From Ulva prolifera (taxonomy: Eukaryota > Chlorophyta > Ulvophyceae > Ulvales > Ulvaceae): 64,000 bases of DNA. The position numbers and the translations under genes are program-made. This document shows positions 26,221-39,500 of the stretch, in pieces (the stretch's first letter is position 1; each line of letters starts with the position of its first letter). A model generated the notes under the pieces. That model was given only the letters and a program-made list of their open reading frames with translations. It was not told where the DNA came from and ran no database searches. Where the stretch lies: the NCBI GenBank assembly GCA_023078555.1, contig CM041198.1:5470354-5534353 (forward strand), in the 5' to 3' direction.

Positions 26221-27805
26221 ATTCTCAGCCAAGGTTCACGGCTCGATGCATTTGCAGACATCAGCTCTGGCAGCTTGTGTCTGGACTAAATAATGGGAGG
26301 CTGCAGCCCTCCCGGGAGAGCAGACATCAAAATTTTTTGGTGGCCCACAAACCGCCCATTCTTATATCTATTCGATGTGTGATGCATCTGTGCTTGAGTC
26401 CCGGGTCGTGCAGCAAGAGGGCTGCTCGTGAGAGACTGCTACAGTTGTGGATTGTGCCAGCATTTTGCCAAACACGCACACTCGTGCAACAGTGCAATCC
26501 TGACAGGACTCTCAAGCTATCATATTGACTCTTTCACCACTCGACTGACAAACATATCCACTGCATTCTCAGCCAAGGTTCACGGCTCGATGCATTTGCA
26601 GACATCAGCTCTGGCAGCTTGTGTCTGGACTAAATAATGGGAGGCTGCAGCCCTCCCGGGAGAGCAGACATCAAAATTTGTTTGTGGCCCACAAACCGCC
26701 CATTCTTATACCTATTCAATATGTGATGCATCTGTGCTTGAGTCCCGGGTCGTGCAGCAAGAGGGCTGCTCGGGAGAGACTGCTACAGTTGTGGATTGTG
26801 CCAGCATTTTGCCAAACACGCACACTCGTGCAACAGTGCAATCCTGACAGGACTCTCAAGCTATCATATTAATTCTTTTACCACTCGACTGACAAACATA
26901 TCCACTGCATTCTCAGCCAAGGTTCACGGCTCGATGCATTTGCAGACATCAGCTCTGGCAGCTTGTGCCTGGACTAAATAATGGGAGGCTGCAGCCCTCC
27001 CGGGAGAGCAGACATCAAAATTTTTTGGTGGCCCACAAACCGCCCATTCTTATACCTATTCGATGTGTGATGCATCTGTGCTTGAGTCCCGGGTCGTGCA
27101 GCAAGAGGGCTGCTCGTGAGAGACTGCTACAGTTGTGGATTGTGCCAGCATTTTGCCAAACACGCACACTCGTGCAACAGTGCAATCCTGACAGGACTCT
27201 CAAGCTATCATATTGACTCTTTCACCACTCGACTGACAAACATATCCACTGCATTCTCAGCCAAGGTTCACGGCTCGATGCATTTGCAGACATCAGCTCT
27301 GGCAGCTTGTGTCTGGACTAAATAATGGGAGGCTGCAGCCCTCCCGGGAGAGCAGACATCAAAATTTGTTTGTGGCCCACAAACCGCCCATTCTTATACC
27401 TATTCGATATGTGATGCATCTGTGCTTGAGTCCCGGGTCGTGCAGCAAGAGGGCTGCTCGGGAGAGACTGCTACAGTTGTGGATTGTGCCAGCATTTTGC
27501 CAAACACGCACACTCGTGCAACAGTGCAATCCTGACAGGACTCTCAAGCTATCATATTAATTCTTTTACCACTCGACTGACAAACATATCCACTGCATTC
27601 TCAGCCAAGGTTCACGGCTCGATGCATTTGCAGACATCAGCTCTGGCAGCTTGTGTCTGGACTACATAATGGGAGGCTGCAGCCTTCCCGGGAGAGCAGA
27701 CATGATTTTTTTTTTGGCGGCCCACAAACAGCCCATTTATGTACACATTCGATGTGTGATGCATCTGTGCTTGAGTCCCGGGTCGTGCAGCATGAGGGCT
27801 GTCTT
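26221..27805. repeat. 344-bp tandem repeat (about 4.6 units) with alternating subtypes
   Basis: Units start at 26221, 26565, 26909, 27253 and 27597, each with attctcagccaaggttcacg and a later ccctcccgggagagcag. Units 1 and 3 share aaaattttttggtggccc, while units 2 and 4 share aaaatttgtttgtggccc; other differences alternate the same way. The real repeat is therefore a 688-bp dimer. Unit 5 is more diverged and truncated. The array begins 69 bp after the stop of transposase copy 3. The short open frames inside recur once per unit and are not genes. Confidence 0.9.
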
Positions 27806-28310
27806 GGAGCAGCACGTACAGAAGCACCATGCTATCCACAGAATGTTCTTTATACAACCGGGATTAAGCACACTTACCTGTGGATTTTCGCCCGTGCCCT
27901 GGTGGCCCCCGTTTTGAATGCCCCCCTGCAGTGTACTTCGTCTAACCGGTCAGGCCCGCACCACAACACGAATGGCAGCCGCGTGAGCCCACCGAGTTTT
28001 GCAACGACACGCACACTGGGTGTATGGCGGTGACACCAGGCGCCTGGGCACGAATACGGTCCGTAGAGGAAGCCCACGAAGCACAGCAGCAAGAAGCTGG
28101 AGACAATAAGACAGCTGCAACACAGGGACAACAACGAGATGCCACACGCACTCGGCAATATTAATACTGGATTGCGTCAGCTTTATAGATGAAAGACGTC
28201 GAATCTCGCGCGCACTTCTACCTTGAGCGTGGCGACCACCGCGAGTTGCACTGTGCTGCTAGACACTTTCTCGAAGTGCTCGAGGAGCGCGATGGGAAAC
28301 TGAAAATATA

Positions 28311-28735
28311 TCGCTGTCCGGGTATTGGAAGATAGATTGTTGTCAAGGACTGTAATTGATAACGTAAAATCTTTAATTGATTCCGGACAGCTCCACTTTT
28401 TTTTCGGACACTGGTGTCAGCGCCAGATCGTGCCAGCCCAGCCGGTCGACGGATAAAATATCGCTGTCCGGGTATTGGAAGATAGATTATTGCCGAGGAC
28501 TATAATTAAGAACGTAAATTCGTGAATTGATCCCGGACAGATCCACATTTTTTTCGGACACTGGTGTCAGCGCCAGATCGTGCCAGCCCAGCCGGTCGAC
28601 GGATAACATATCGCTGTCCGGGTATTGGTAGATACAGTATTGCCGAGGACTATCATTAAGAACGTAAATTCGTGAATTGATCCCGGACAGATCCACATTT
28701 TTTTCGGACACTGGTGTCACAGCGCCAGCTCCGGT
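28311..28735. repeat. 150-bp tandem repeat, three units, upstream of gene Z
   Basis: tcgctgtccgggtattgg recurs at 28311, 28461 and 28611. Each unit holds an inverted pair (ctgtccggg ... cccggacag; in unit 1 the right arm is ttccggacag) about 70 bp apart and the small dyad gacac-tg-gtgtc. The third unit breaks off at about 28735. Because 150 is divisible by three, the minus strand shows an open frame repeating a 50-residue block, which I regard as an artefact. Ordered inverted motifs just upstream of a gene resemble subterminal protein-binding repeats of DNA transposons. Confidence 0.8.
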
Positions 28736-28961
28736 AGGCCCAGCACAGTCACAAGCTTGAACACAGCGTGGGGCAGTACAGATGGGCAAGGCGTCGTGTA
28801 GATCAAAAAGGGTATGCCTGGCCCACTTAGGAACCACTTGCCAACGGGATAATGGGTACAAAAGAGTGCTGGGCGACGTTGACTCGCCATACTTCCCGGT
28901 CGAGTTGCCGTGGGCGGGCCCGGGGGGGGTCGGGTGGGCTGTGCCCACAAGGGCGGGGCAC

Positions 28962-30914
28962 ATGCGCCTCCAGGCCTTACGCCGGCAGCACGTTAGTAGG
29001 CACTTTGTCAATTGTAGGCATAGTATGTCAAAAACTTTTGAAGCCAGCGGCTATTTCCAGAAGCATTTTACTTTGCACAGTGGCAAAGAGCCCCCGCTCG
29101 TGCCTGTGGTGAGTGCAGCCGGTGGTGGCTCAAGTCCCGTGCCAGGTGAGGAACAAGCACCGATTGTTGTGGACGATCCACCGGCACCGTTGGTACACGG
29201 TGGCAATGGTGTGTACCGGGCGGGGTGGTCGAGCTGTAGTAGTGAGACTAGTGGCAGCTGCAGTAGTGGGGTGCTAGAAGTGAGCACCCTCCACGAGTTG
29301 GCTAGTGCGCGTGCTCATTGTGATGTTCACAACATCGGGCCATGCGTACGGTATCATGTACGTCACATGAGCCCGCTACACGTGAGCACTGTGGGTAGAA
29401 TCCAAGCATTCCACGACCAGCTGGCGGGACACAGTCTGGTGCAGTTGCCTGTACGAGACTTCGTGGTGATTTTCGTGACACCTGTAGTCCAACATGATGG
29501 TATGAGTCACGGACACCACGACACGGACAGCGACGGGGCATGGGAAGTGCCAGATGATAAGCGGACCACCTACATCCTTAGAGCAGTGGATGACCCCCAA
29601 CTCCATGACATATTAGCAGTGGTGGGTGCAACTCCAGGCTCACCGATGTATCTTCGCCCCGAGGTATGATTATGTCCTTTTTGCACTTTGGTGTTTCGTG
29701 CAATCAGTGTTCTAATGAGTTTGCGCATTGATTAGCAATGTTGTAGTGCATCAATGTAGCCGTAGTCACCGGTTAAGGAGCACACGACAACGCACCGTAT
29801 GCACAAAGCAATTGATCTGTCAACATACTACATTGCGTTGTCTACAGCAATAGACAATTGTGTACACATGTGTAGATGGCAAAAAAGCTCATCAAGATCG
29901 AACGGGCATGTCCAAAAGGAGTCTCAGGAGCAGGACAAAAAACGCGTGGCCCTGGTAAGATGGTGGGAGGGGGGTTGAATAACCCGATGGGTGGAGGCAA
30001 AGGCCGTCAAGCGAGCATACCCAACGTAGCACGTGCTGATGACATCGATCCGGTGACTGTCGCGGCTCTATTGGTACGCTCGTGCTTATTGTTGACGTAT
30101 ATAACAAGCGCCTAGCCATATCATTGGCAAAATTATTCATTTGTACAAATCATGTTGGCAGTTACCATTTGCAGTGGTTGTGGAACACAACGTTGTGTTC
30201 CTACCAATTCGCGCTGTGCAGGCGGGAGTGTGGAACATCGGTGTCCTTAATTTTAACAAAACACCAGGGGCGTCATGGCTCGCTTTAATACCAATTGTTT
30301 GCGGGGCGCTTGCCATCGCTACCGATGTCAGTACTGAGTGGACAGCGACCGAGCTGAATTCGCCATGTCTCGGCGCGTACCCTTCGCGGGCGATGACCAT
30401 TTTGACGGACGAGAGTCAGGTGAGATCCGTGAAGCAACACCTGGACTTGTATGACCGCCCTGAAGGGGGGCTCATCATGTGGCTACAAACAGGCCCTTGC
30501 CTCGGCTACCCCAAAAGTGTGTTGGGCGGGTTTTTTTGGATGAGTGGGGTGGGGATCCGTCTTGCTATTACGCCACAACGCTATGTGTGGTTGCAAACCG
30601 GAGTCGTCCGGCATGGCACGACAGGTGGGGCAGAGTTTGTTGACTCTGATGCAGTGCGGGTTGGCATGGCATTTTATGCCAACGTGCGATCGGTGTCGGC
30701 ACTCCACAAAGCGGTGCAGCAGAATCCCAATGCGCAGGCAGCGAGGAGTGTGAACGGGTTCTTGAAACCCAGTAAGACATGTGGCAAGAAGCAAAGTGGC
30801 AGTAAGCCTAGGGTAGATCGTAAGACCTCTGAGTATAACAAGAGCGGAGTTGATGATAACTGTGCGTCTACAAAAGTACATCAAACCAGGTCAAGGACAA
30901 CCACTCTCTTGTAA
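28962..30914 (+). CDS. gene Z, unidentified three-exon gene
   Basis: Exons 28962-29663, 29876-30073 and 30162-30914 join in phase 0 with GT-AG introns (CCCGAG|GTATGA...TGTGTAG|ATGGCA, then CTATTG|GTACGC...TTGGCAG|TTACCA). The start is the ATG at 28962; the frame is open further upstream to 28782, so an earlier start is possible. The product is about 550 residues. Exon 1 has a Ser/Gly/Pro-rich middle. Exon 2 is Lys/Gly-rich (KTRGPGKMVGGG). Exon 3 has a hydrophobic stretch (WLALIPIVCGALAIATD) with the composition of a membrane helix or buried strand, and a basic tail (KTCGKKQSGSKPRVDRK). I recognise no family. It follows the 150-bp repeats directly, so it may belong to an undescribed mobile element, but no transposase motif is visible. 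Confidence 0.5.
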
Positions 30915-32750
30915 GATCAGCATATGCAATGACCCCAAGTACAATGCAGCATTGCGCGCATTACTAATGTCACTAACTATGAATGCCATGGAGCCCGTAT
31001 TGCAAATTGTTTATGGTCTTGTGGAATCGTCGGTCACCTGAGCCGGTTTGTCACAAAATTGTGGAGGTAAGCGAGTGTGTTCCGCTACAGATCCTACCAC
31101 GAGAACGCATTCTGTGTCTTTGCGCAATGGTGTTCTACACAATCGGCAAGAATTGCTTTCACTCTTCCCCATTCATTGTCATACCGATGTGAACAGTGTT
31201 GCTACTGCAATTGAGGGCGCTGTACATGTTCTCCAACTCCGGCATAATTTTCTGGCATGTTGTCACACTCATTGCATTATTACAGACGTCCAACACATAT
31301 TCTTTTTACCAGTGATCTAGATACAATCACATGAATTTGCAAGCAGACACCGACTGACTATGGGAACATAACTCTATCCTATAAGAGTGGTATTGGCACC
31401 CGGCATGCCACTGGCAGGGAAACTCTTCACCTGCACAAGCATTGCGATTTGTCGTGTGGCGAGGCCAAGGGGACACACTGATGCAGCACACTGTAGAGAT
31501 GGAAATCCATATGGCAAATTCACAGCATGATCCACATGGCCCTCAGCTACAGGCTATAGCTAGAGGTGTAATGTGGCCACTACAAAGGCGATGACTGCTG
31601 CAGGATGTAGCGGCTGCAAAATGTAGCTGCTACAGGCAATAGAGGGCGATACCTCTACCGAGCTCCTCGAGGATCGCAGCCAACGTCAGAATAACCCACT
31701 TGATCATGAGAGGTGAATCACCACAAGCACGTGCAATGGATTTACTGCCAGCGTCTCTTTCGCTACTAGCTACGTCGGTCTGCTGTGCGCAAATTCAGAA
31801 GGACAAGCGCAGGCTTTTCACAACGCCATACATTTTCAAGCATATGCATTTTACTGAAGGTACCAAAGCTGAGCTTGCGTTATAACTGTGTTCATACTCC
31901 AGCCGTGGGACTCGACGAGCTCAACACAGAGCTCCAGCACTGAAACGGTCCAAGCTAGAGGAGTACAAAACCCCTGCGCTGCTGCGCTTCACCCGAAAAT
32001 ACATCGCAAAGAGCAATGGACATGTCGAGAGCTATCGTGTACATTACTCACGGCGTGTGCACGTGCTGAAGATGCGCACAACAGTCGTGGCGTGGGGCAC
32101 AAAATGTGTTGGAGCTGTGCATCCGGCATGTACACGCCGAAGGAGTGTGGATGCGCGTTCAATTGCCACTCGACCGGTGGTGGCTGAGGAGGCACGGTGT
32201 GCACGACGAGGACATGCTGCCGGCAGATGATGTGCTGTTCGTCGGAGCGTCCAAGCGCGGTCGCGGCGTGCACATTCCGTGCATTGAGGTGCGCTGCAGG
32301 TGTACACCGCGAGAACACTTCGGTGACACATCCCGCATACATTTCACTAACACATTCCAGCCAGCCCTGGAATGTGCCTGCAATGTGCGTGTAATGTCCC
32401 CGAATGCGGCAGCGGGGCAAACGTGTGTCCGGCATGTACACTGCCGCATGCCTACCATTCTTGTAGTGGATAGACATTGTTTTGGTATATGCAGAATTTG
32501 CTGCCTATCTTGCGGCCTACCATTTTATCGGAGCAGTAGGTGGCAGTCGGCGCGACGGACAATTATGTAGTCGCCTTCTAGTACTGGGACACAAGTGTTG
32601 TACTTCGTAGCTGTGAGTGGTGGTGTGTTTCCTGCCTATCGCGCAACGGCCGGTTATAGCTGGCACCTGCACCTCCCTCGACAGTCGTTTCGGTTTACAT
32701 TAGCTGTCCAAGCGTCAGCATCCATGCATTATGCCGAAATGCAAATTATG
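30915..32750. other. no recognisable gene
   Basis: No frame longer than about 160 codons and no paralogy to other parts of the window. 32000-32460 is open on both strands in several frames and rich in tgtaca and tgcacg motifs, but shows no splice-supported coding structure. The 174-bp satellite begins at 32751. Confidence 0.4.
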
Positions 32751-35472
32751 GACACACCGCCTGGCAGTTTGGTACCTGGACTTGCTCTGATCCAGCTCAA
32801 ACTCTGCCCAGTACCCAGGCTGTAGGTGTAGTTGAGGAGTTTAGAATCGGTTGATGTGTGCAGCATCACATCTGCTGGGGCTGCTCTCGTGTGTCGGTGC
32901 TGCACACCGGAATTCAACGCTGCAGACACACCGCCTGGCAGTTTGGTACCTGGACTTGCTCTGATCCAGCTCAAACTCTGCCCAGTACCCAGGCTGTAGG
33001 TGTAGTTGAGGAGTTTAGAATCGGTTGATGTGTGCAGCATCACATCTACTGGGGCTGCTCTCGTGTGTCGGTGCTGCACACCGAAATTCAACGCTGCAGA
33101 CACACCACCTGGCAGTTTGGTACCTGGACTTGCTCTGATCCAGCTCAAACTCTGCCCAGTACCCAGGCTGTAGGTGTAGTTGAGGAGTTTAGAATCGGTT
33201 GATGTGTGCAGCATCACATCTGCTGGGGCTGCTCTCGTGTGTCGGTGCTGCACACCGAAATTCAACGCCGCAGACACACCGCCTGGCAGTTTGGTACCTG
33301 GACTTGCTCTGATCCAGCTCAAACTCTGCCCAGTACCCAGGCTGTAGGTGTAGTTGAGGAGTTTAGAATCGGTTGATGTGTGCAGCATCACATCTGCTGG
33401 GGCTGCTCTCGTGTGTCGGTGCTGCACACCGGAATTCAACGCTGCAGACACACCGCCTGGCAGTTTGGTACCTGGACTTGCTCTGATCCAGCTCAAACTC
33501 TGCCCAGTACCCAGGCTGTAGGTGTAGTTGAGGAGTTTAGAATCGGTTGATGTGTGCAGCATCACATCTGCTGGGGCTGCTCTCTTGTGTCGGTGCTGCA
33601 CACCGGAATTCAACGCTGCAGACACACCGCCTGGCAGTTTGGTACCTGGACTTGCTCTGATCCAGCTCAAACTCTGCCCAGTACCCAGGCTGTAGGTGTA
33701 GTTGAGGAGTTTAGAATCGGTTGATGTGTGCAGCATCACATCTGCTGGGGCTGCTCTCGTGTGTCGGTGCTGCACACCGGAATTCAACGCTGCAGACACA
33801 CCGCCTGGCAGTTTGGTACCTGGACTTGCTCTGATCCAGCTCAAACTCTGCCCAGTACCCAGGCTGTAGGTGTAGTTGAGGAGTTTAGAATCGGTTGATG
33901 TGTGCAGCATCACATCTGCTGGGGCTGCTCTCTTGTGTCGGTGCTGCACACCGGAATTCAACGCTGCAGACACACCGCCTGGCAGTTTGGTACCTGGACT
34001 TGCTCTGATCCAGCTCAAACTCTGCCCAGTACCCAGGCTGTAGGTGTAGTTGAGGAGTTTAGAATCGGTTGATGTGTGCAGCATCACATCTGCTGGGGCT
34101 GCTCTCGTGTGTCGGTGCTGCACACCGGAATTCAACGCTGCAGACACACCGCCTGGCAGTTTGGTACCTGGACTTGCTCTGATCCAGCTCAAACTCTGCC
34201 CAGTACCCAGGCTGTAGGTGTAGTTGAGGAGTTTAGAATCGGTTGATGTGTGCAGCATCACATCTGCTGGGGCTGCTCTCGTGTGTCGGTGCTGCACACC
34301 GAAATTCAACGCTGCAGACACACCACCTGGCAGTTTGGTACCTGGACTTGCTCTGATCCAGCTCAAACTCTGCCCAGTACCCAGGCTGTAGGTGTAGTTG
34401 AGGAGTTTAGAATCGGTTGATGTGTGCAGCATCACATCTGCTGGGGCTGCTCTCTTGTGTCGGTGCTGCACACCGGAATTCAACGCTGCAGACACACCGC
34501 CTGGCAGTTTGGTACCTGGACTTGCTCTGATCCAGCTCAAACTCTGCCCAGTACCCAGGCTGTAGGTGTAGTTGAGGAGTTTAGAATCGGTTGATGTGTG
34601 CAGCATCACATCTGCTGGGGCTGCTCTCGTGTGTCGGTGCTGCACACCGGAATTCAACGCTGCAGACACACCGCCTGGCAGTTTGGTACCTGGACTTGCT
34701 CTGATCCAGCTCAAACTCTGCCCAGTACCCAGGCTGTAGGTGTAGTTGAGGAGTTTAGAATCGGTTGATGTGTGCAGCATCACATCTGCTGGGGCTGCTC
34801 TCTTGTGTCGGTGCTGCACACCGGAATTCAACGCTGCAGACACACCGCCTGGCAGTTTGGTACCTGGACTTGCTCTGATCCAGCTCAAACTCTGCCCAGT
34901 ACCCAGGCTGTAGGTGTAGTTGAGGAGTTTAGAATCGGTTGATGTGTGCAGCATCACATCTGCTGGGGCTGCTCTCGTGTGTCGGTGCTGCACACCGGAA
35001 TTCAACGCTGCAGACACACCGCCTGGCAGTTTGGTACCTGGACTTGCTCTGATCCAGCTCAAACTCTGCCCAGTACCCAGGCTGTAGGTGTAGTTGAGGA
35101 GTTTAGAATCGGTTGATGTGTGCAGCATCACATCTGCTGGGGCTGCTCTCTTGTGTCGGTGCTGCACACCGGAATTCAACGCTGCAGACACACCGCCTGG
35201 CAGTTTGGTACCTGGACTTGCTCTGATCCAGCTCAAACTCTGCCCAGTACCCAGGCTGTAGGTGTAGTTGAGGAGTTTAGAATCGGTTGATGTGTGCAGC
35301 ATCACATCTGCTGGGGCTGCTCTCGTGTGTCGGTGCTGCACACCGGAATTCAACGCTGCAGACACACCGCCTGGCAGTTTGGTACCTGGACTTGCTCTGA
35401 TCCAGCTCAAACTCTGCCCAGTACCCAGGCTGTAGGTGTAGTTGAGGAGTTTAGAATCGGTTGATGTGTGCA
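32751..35472. repeat. 174-bp satellite, about 15.6 units
   Basis: Near-identical 174-bp units run head to tail, starting gacacaccgcctggcagt. Because 174 is three times 58 and one minus-strand frame lacks a stop, the array reads as a 914-codon protein of repeated 58-residue blocks (KLLNYTYSLGTGQSLSWI). I do not annotate it as a gene. The few variable sites include replacements (Ser/Phe, Thr/Lys, Ala/Val) as readily as silent changes, there is no flanking gene structure, and the frame ends at array junctions. A g/t variant (ctctcgtgtgtc or ctcttgtgtc) alternates unit by unit through much of the array, giving a 348-bp higher-order repeat interrupted where phe-type units occur. Confidence 0.9.
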
Positions 35473-36571
35473 CTCAGTCACTGGAACAAGGTTGGAACCA
35501 TTAACACGTGCAGTATGCCAACGTATAATCACCACCACACAAGAGTGTACAAGGTTGATGGAAACATGTGCTTACACCTTCGTCAGAAAGACTATTGAAC
35601 TTTATGGTTCAATTACCACCATGCTGGTTGAGTCAACATTTTCATTCATTGCTGCCGCAATTGCAATTGGTTAACCCAATACGAGGGGGTTATTGCTGTC
35701 ACAACTCGGCTAGGTTTCATCGTCTTACGACGGCCACTTGGGAAGTTGCTCGTTTGTCACCAAATGGTCCAGAGAGGTGGCATCGGATGATCTGCATACG
35801 AACATTAGCATGAGCAGTGCTCATTGAGCACCTGCGTAGGTGCCTACGCCAAACAGGATATGTGCCTGTGACTAACGTTTCTCCAGAAGCATGATTGTCA
35901 CAGGTTATCCTGTACTCCCTCACGGAAGTTGGAGGGCAGCTTAGAGATCAAGGCGCCACCCCCCAGCTGGGCTCATTGGAGAAGACACTGTCAATTTTGC
36001 AGAGTACGCGCATTGCCTGAAGTCTGCTGAGATCTGTTGATGCTGGAGCAGTAGAATTATATAATGACGCCGGTGGACGCACTCAAGGACGAGAGCACGA
36101 CGGTTCGGAGGACTCGTGCGTATGACCAAGGTTGTCTAGTCCGCTCGCCGATCACATAGGATTTTGCGCTGTATCAAAGATGAACGAGTACAATGTCGAT
36201 TGTACTATGCAAGAACTTGCGGCACGTGCAATGTTGAGGACGAACGCACGGAAGGAGACTGATGTGCTGCATTTCAGATACCGACCAATTCTACACATAT
36301 GTGCATCATGCGACCAGAGTCGGCCTCTTACTTCGCATGTTATGCGGTTTTCCTAATCCCGTCGAGGACGGTGAAAACACCCACATGTTGACTTCATGGA
36401 GCCCACAACCCCCCGCCACGTACGGCGCATGACGCGCACTACTTCATTCAAAATCGACCCCTCCACAGTTGGCGTCTCAGATCCAGAAACAAATGCAGCA
36501 GGATCTGACGTGACCATCAGCTACGTACACGCAAATCGACGTCGTGCGCAGTGGCAGATTCCGTGTTAGCC
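35473..36571. other. no recognisable gene between satellite and gene Y
   Basis: Short frames only, without paralogues in the window. It presumably contains the promoter and 5' UTR of gene Y, but no core promoter element is convincing by eye. Confidence 0.35.
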
Positions 36572-39500
36572 ATGGCCGGACAACTCGCTAAGACGAAAAG
36601 GTTGCCCACACGGGACGTCAAGATCATCGATGTGTATTCCCAGGGCTTAAAAATTGTCACCTTAGAAACGTATACAACCCGTCCTATGCAGTCGATGCCT
36701 GAGCGGCGCCAACACGCAGAGGACATCATTGTTGCTGCCGAGTCAGAATTGGGGAAGGCAGGACAGAAGGAATATATGTTGGAATTCGAAGAAGGCAAGA
36801 AACAAAAGACTTTCCGGAAGATCATCGAGCAGGTTTACGCGATGCCGCTCGAAGAAGCGGCAGAGGCGCATGCGGCGTTGGTGCAAGTCGCTAACACGAA
36901 GCCCACTGCGGGGCACGTTAGCCTGCGGCTGAACACCAATAAAAAGGTTCGCGGAAAGAACAAGCCGAAGTCGGCCACGGACGCGGACACGGCGGAGGTG
37001 CGTCCACAACTGTATTCAAACGAGAGCGTGAGCAAGTTTTCCTGCAATGGTGCACACACTACCACTAGCACGACCATGATGGCGCTTGTCACATGGTACA
37101 GTCTACAGATGCACATTGTGTAGGACTCGAGACGATTGGAGGCCGGGCTGGCATCGGTAGCGTATATGCCATCAAGACTGTCCAAAACCCTGCTCTCAAT
37201 CGCGGTGGACATGCCTCCACAGCAAAAGCAGCCACCGCAAGAAGAGTCATTATGTAAGGCAGCCCGGTGGTGGGCGCCGGACATGCAAGGGTTTCTACCA
37301 GGGCAAGCAGTCCCAAAGACGAAGCTGAAAATCAAGCTGAAGTCTAATGCTGTTAATGAGGTACTCCCTTGCTGTGGTTGATGGCTGAGCACATGCAATG
37401 CAACGAAATCAGGAACAAATTGAACATCGGACAGTAATATGCAGCATCTTCTTGTACTGACAACTTTCAGGATCTAATGCAGTGGATGTGCATGTACATG
37501 CAGATCCTCGACAAGGATGACGTGCGTGAGCTACAGGCGTTGCTGGCGTGCACTTGCTACGGGGAGACGTACAGACGGTCGCAAGCAAGGGCATACTACG
37601 GTGACATCAAGAAATCAGGGCAGCGGGGTGGTGAAATTACAAAGCATGCTGCCTCCACCGCATCAGACCAGCATCACACTGCAGTATCCGCTATAAGCAC
37701 ACGAACTGTCCTTCTCACGCCTACATGTGCAGGGCCACGGAACATATGAAGAGTAGAGCCAGAGAGGCATGTATGCTGGACTTTCTGATGTTTATGGCCG
37801 AGCGTGACGCTGAAGGTGACCCGAACACTGCAGCCTTGGCGATTGATGTCGATGGACAACCTGCAAATGCAACAGCGTTACAAGATGGCATTGATACTGC
37901 CCTGGAGACTCCCATGTACGATGATGAGCCATCCGCTGGACAACTTGCAGCAGGTGATCCGCCTCTAGGATCGTATCGGGACCAACTACGCAAGTTCCGG
38001 GAAGGGCACAGTGAGAACACAATCCGAAACAAAGATCAATTGGCTAACCGACTCTATGAGTTCATATGCGGTCTGTGCAAAACTGCGCCACAGGTGATGT
38101 TCCATGTCACCACCCGCAGTATCGTGATCCAGGATCATGCAGCTTCATATGTTTATCCATTTTTTAATTGCAATCTAATGGTGTGATACAATACACAGTT
38201 CCGTGCCTCACAATTGAAAACAGTTGCTGCACTTGACTGAACATAACGTGCACCATTGCAGGCTGTTCAGTGGCTCACTGCTGAATGGATCGACGACCGC
38301 GCCGATACCATGGAACAAATAGCAACCGAAAGATATGGCTGGAGTTCAGCAGACACGATCCCGTGCACAGTGCCAGCTGCCAAAGAGGCCCCCAACAACA
38401 ACCACAGGCGCGCCTCTAGCGAGGGTCTCACACCCTCGCTGATCTGGTCGTGGAAGTCACGGCCACATGTGTCAATGCTCTTTCACGGCGAGCTAGCGTT
38501 TGAGATGAGTCTATGGACTGATCATTTGTGGAGGGTGGCAGCACCTACTGAGTTGTGTGGGGCCTCCAAAAGGATGATGCACAGACTGCAATGCATCAAT
38601 GACAAGCACCGTAAAGAACTGGTGAACTACATCGACGACCTTTCCGAGTCAGAACCAGATGAGAATGCAGACGAAGGTCAGTATGATCAGAATGCATTCG
38701 CACCTGCCCCGAGTGCAGAGGCCGTTCACTCGGTACCTCTGCACCCAAGACTGATGGCTTTCTATAATCAGTGCATCAAAGAATGGCTTGCAGAGCCCAT
38801 TGGTGATGTTGTTGCAGCTTGCGAGGACCAGGTAATGCACGTAATTCTTGAGCGCTGCCAACAAATAGAGTACTGAGTGATTGTGACGATCATGTGGATT
38901 TGCACTGCCAACATGAATCAGGCATACAGGTTCAGGTCGATGACACAACGAATTGCACGAATGAAGCGGAGATGGTCCAGGCTACAAGGGGAACTGATTT
39001 TGTCCCGCCACCTTCGATCGTCGTCCCATATTCCGCATTTGAAGCTCCGCTGCAGCAACGTTCCATGAATGACGAGCATCCGGAACATGATGAAAATTCT
39101 GCTTGGCCCGAGCTAAATAGTGACGATGAACAGCTGCTCGAGGACGTCATTGACGAGGTCAGAGCGTCAGGCCACGACACGGCGCCTGATGCTCATCGAG
39201 CTCCCAACAATTCCGACAGCGGTAGATGCCTTTCAAATGAGGTGTCGGCCACGCAAGAAATTGATGTGCAGGCCATGTTCCCAGCTTTATCCGCCGAGGC
39301 AACGATGACAACAACCACCGCTCCCCCCCCCCCCCCCCCCCCCCCCTCCCCCCACATACTCTGGATCTCTCGCATCTGAAAAGAGTGGTCATGGCAGGCC
39401 GTCAGGTAGGCTGCTAGCTACGGCGAGTATGCCTAGGCCTGTGCCCAGATCTTCAACTCTGCCGAGGACAGATCCCAATGCAAGAGCTGAGCAGCAGCTG

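Noticed and set aside
26277-27917. Series of 83-codon plus-strand frames repeated every 344 bp
   Set aside because: They recur with the satellite unit, differ by replacements and have no homology or splice support.
28487-29011. Minus-strand frame with repeated 50-residue blocks
   Set aside because: Product of the 150-bp tandem repeat, again a multiple of three, and it overlaps the start of gene Z on the other strand.
32729-35473. 914-codon minus-strand open reading frame
   Set aside because: It is the translation of the 174-bp satellite, open only because the period is a multiple of three. It has no coding signature or gene context.
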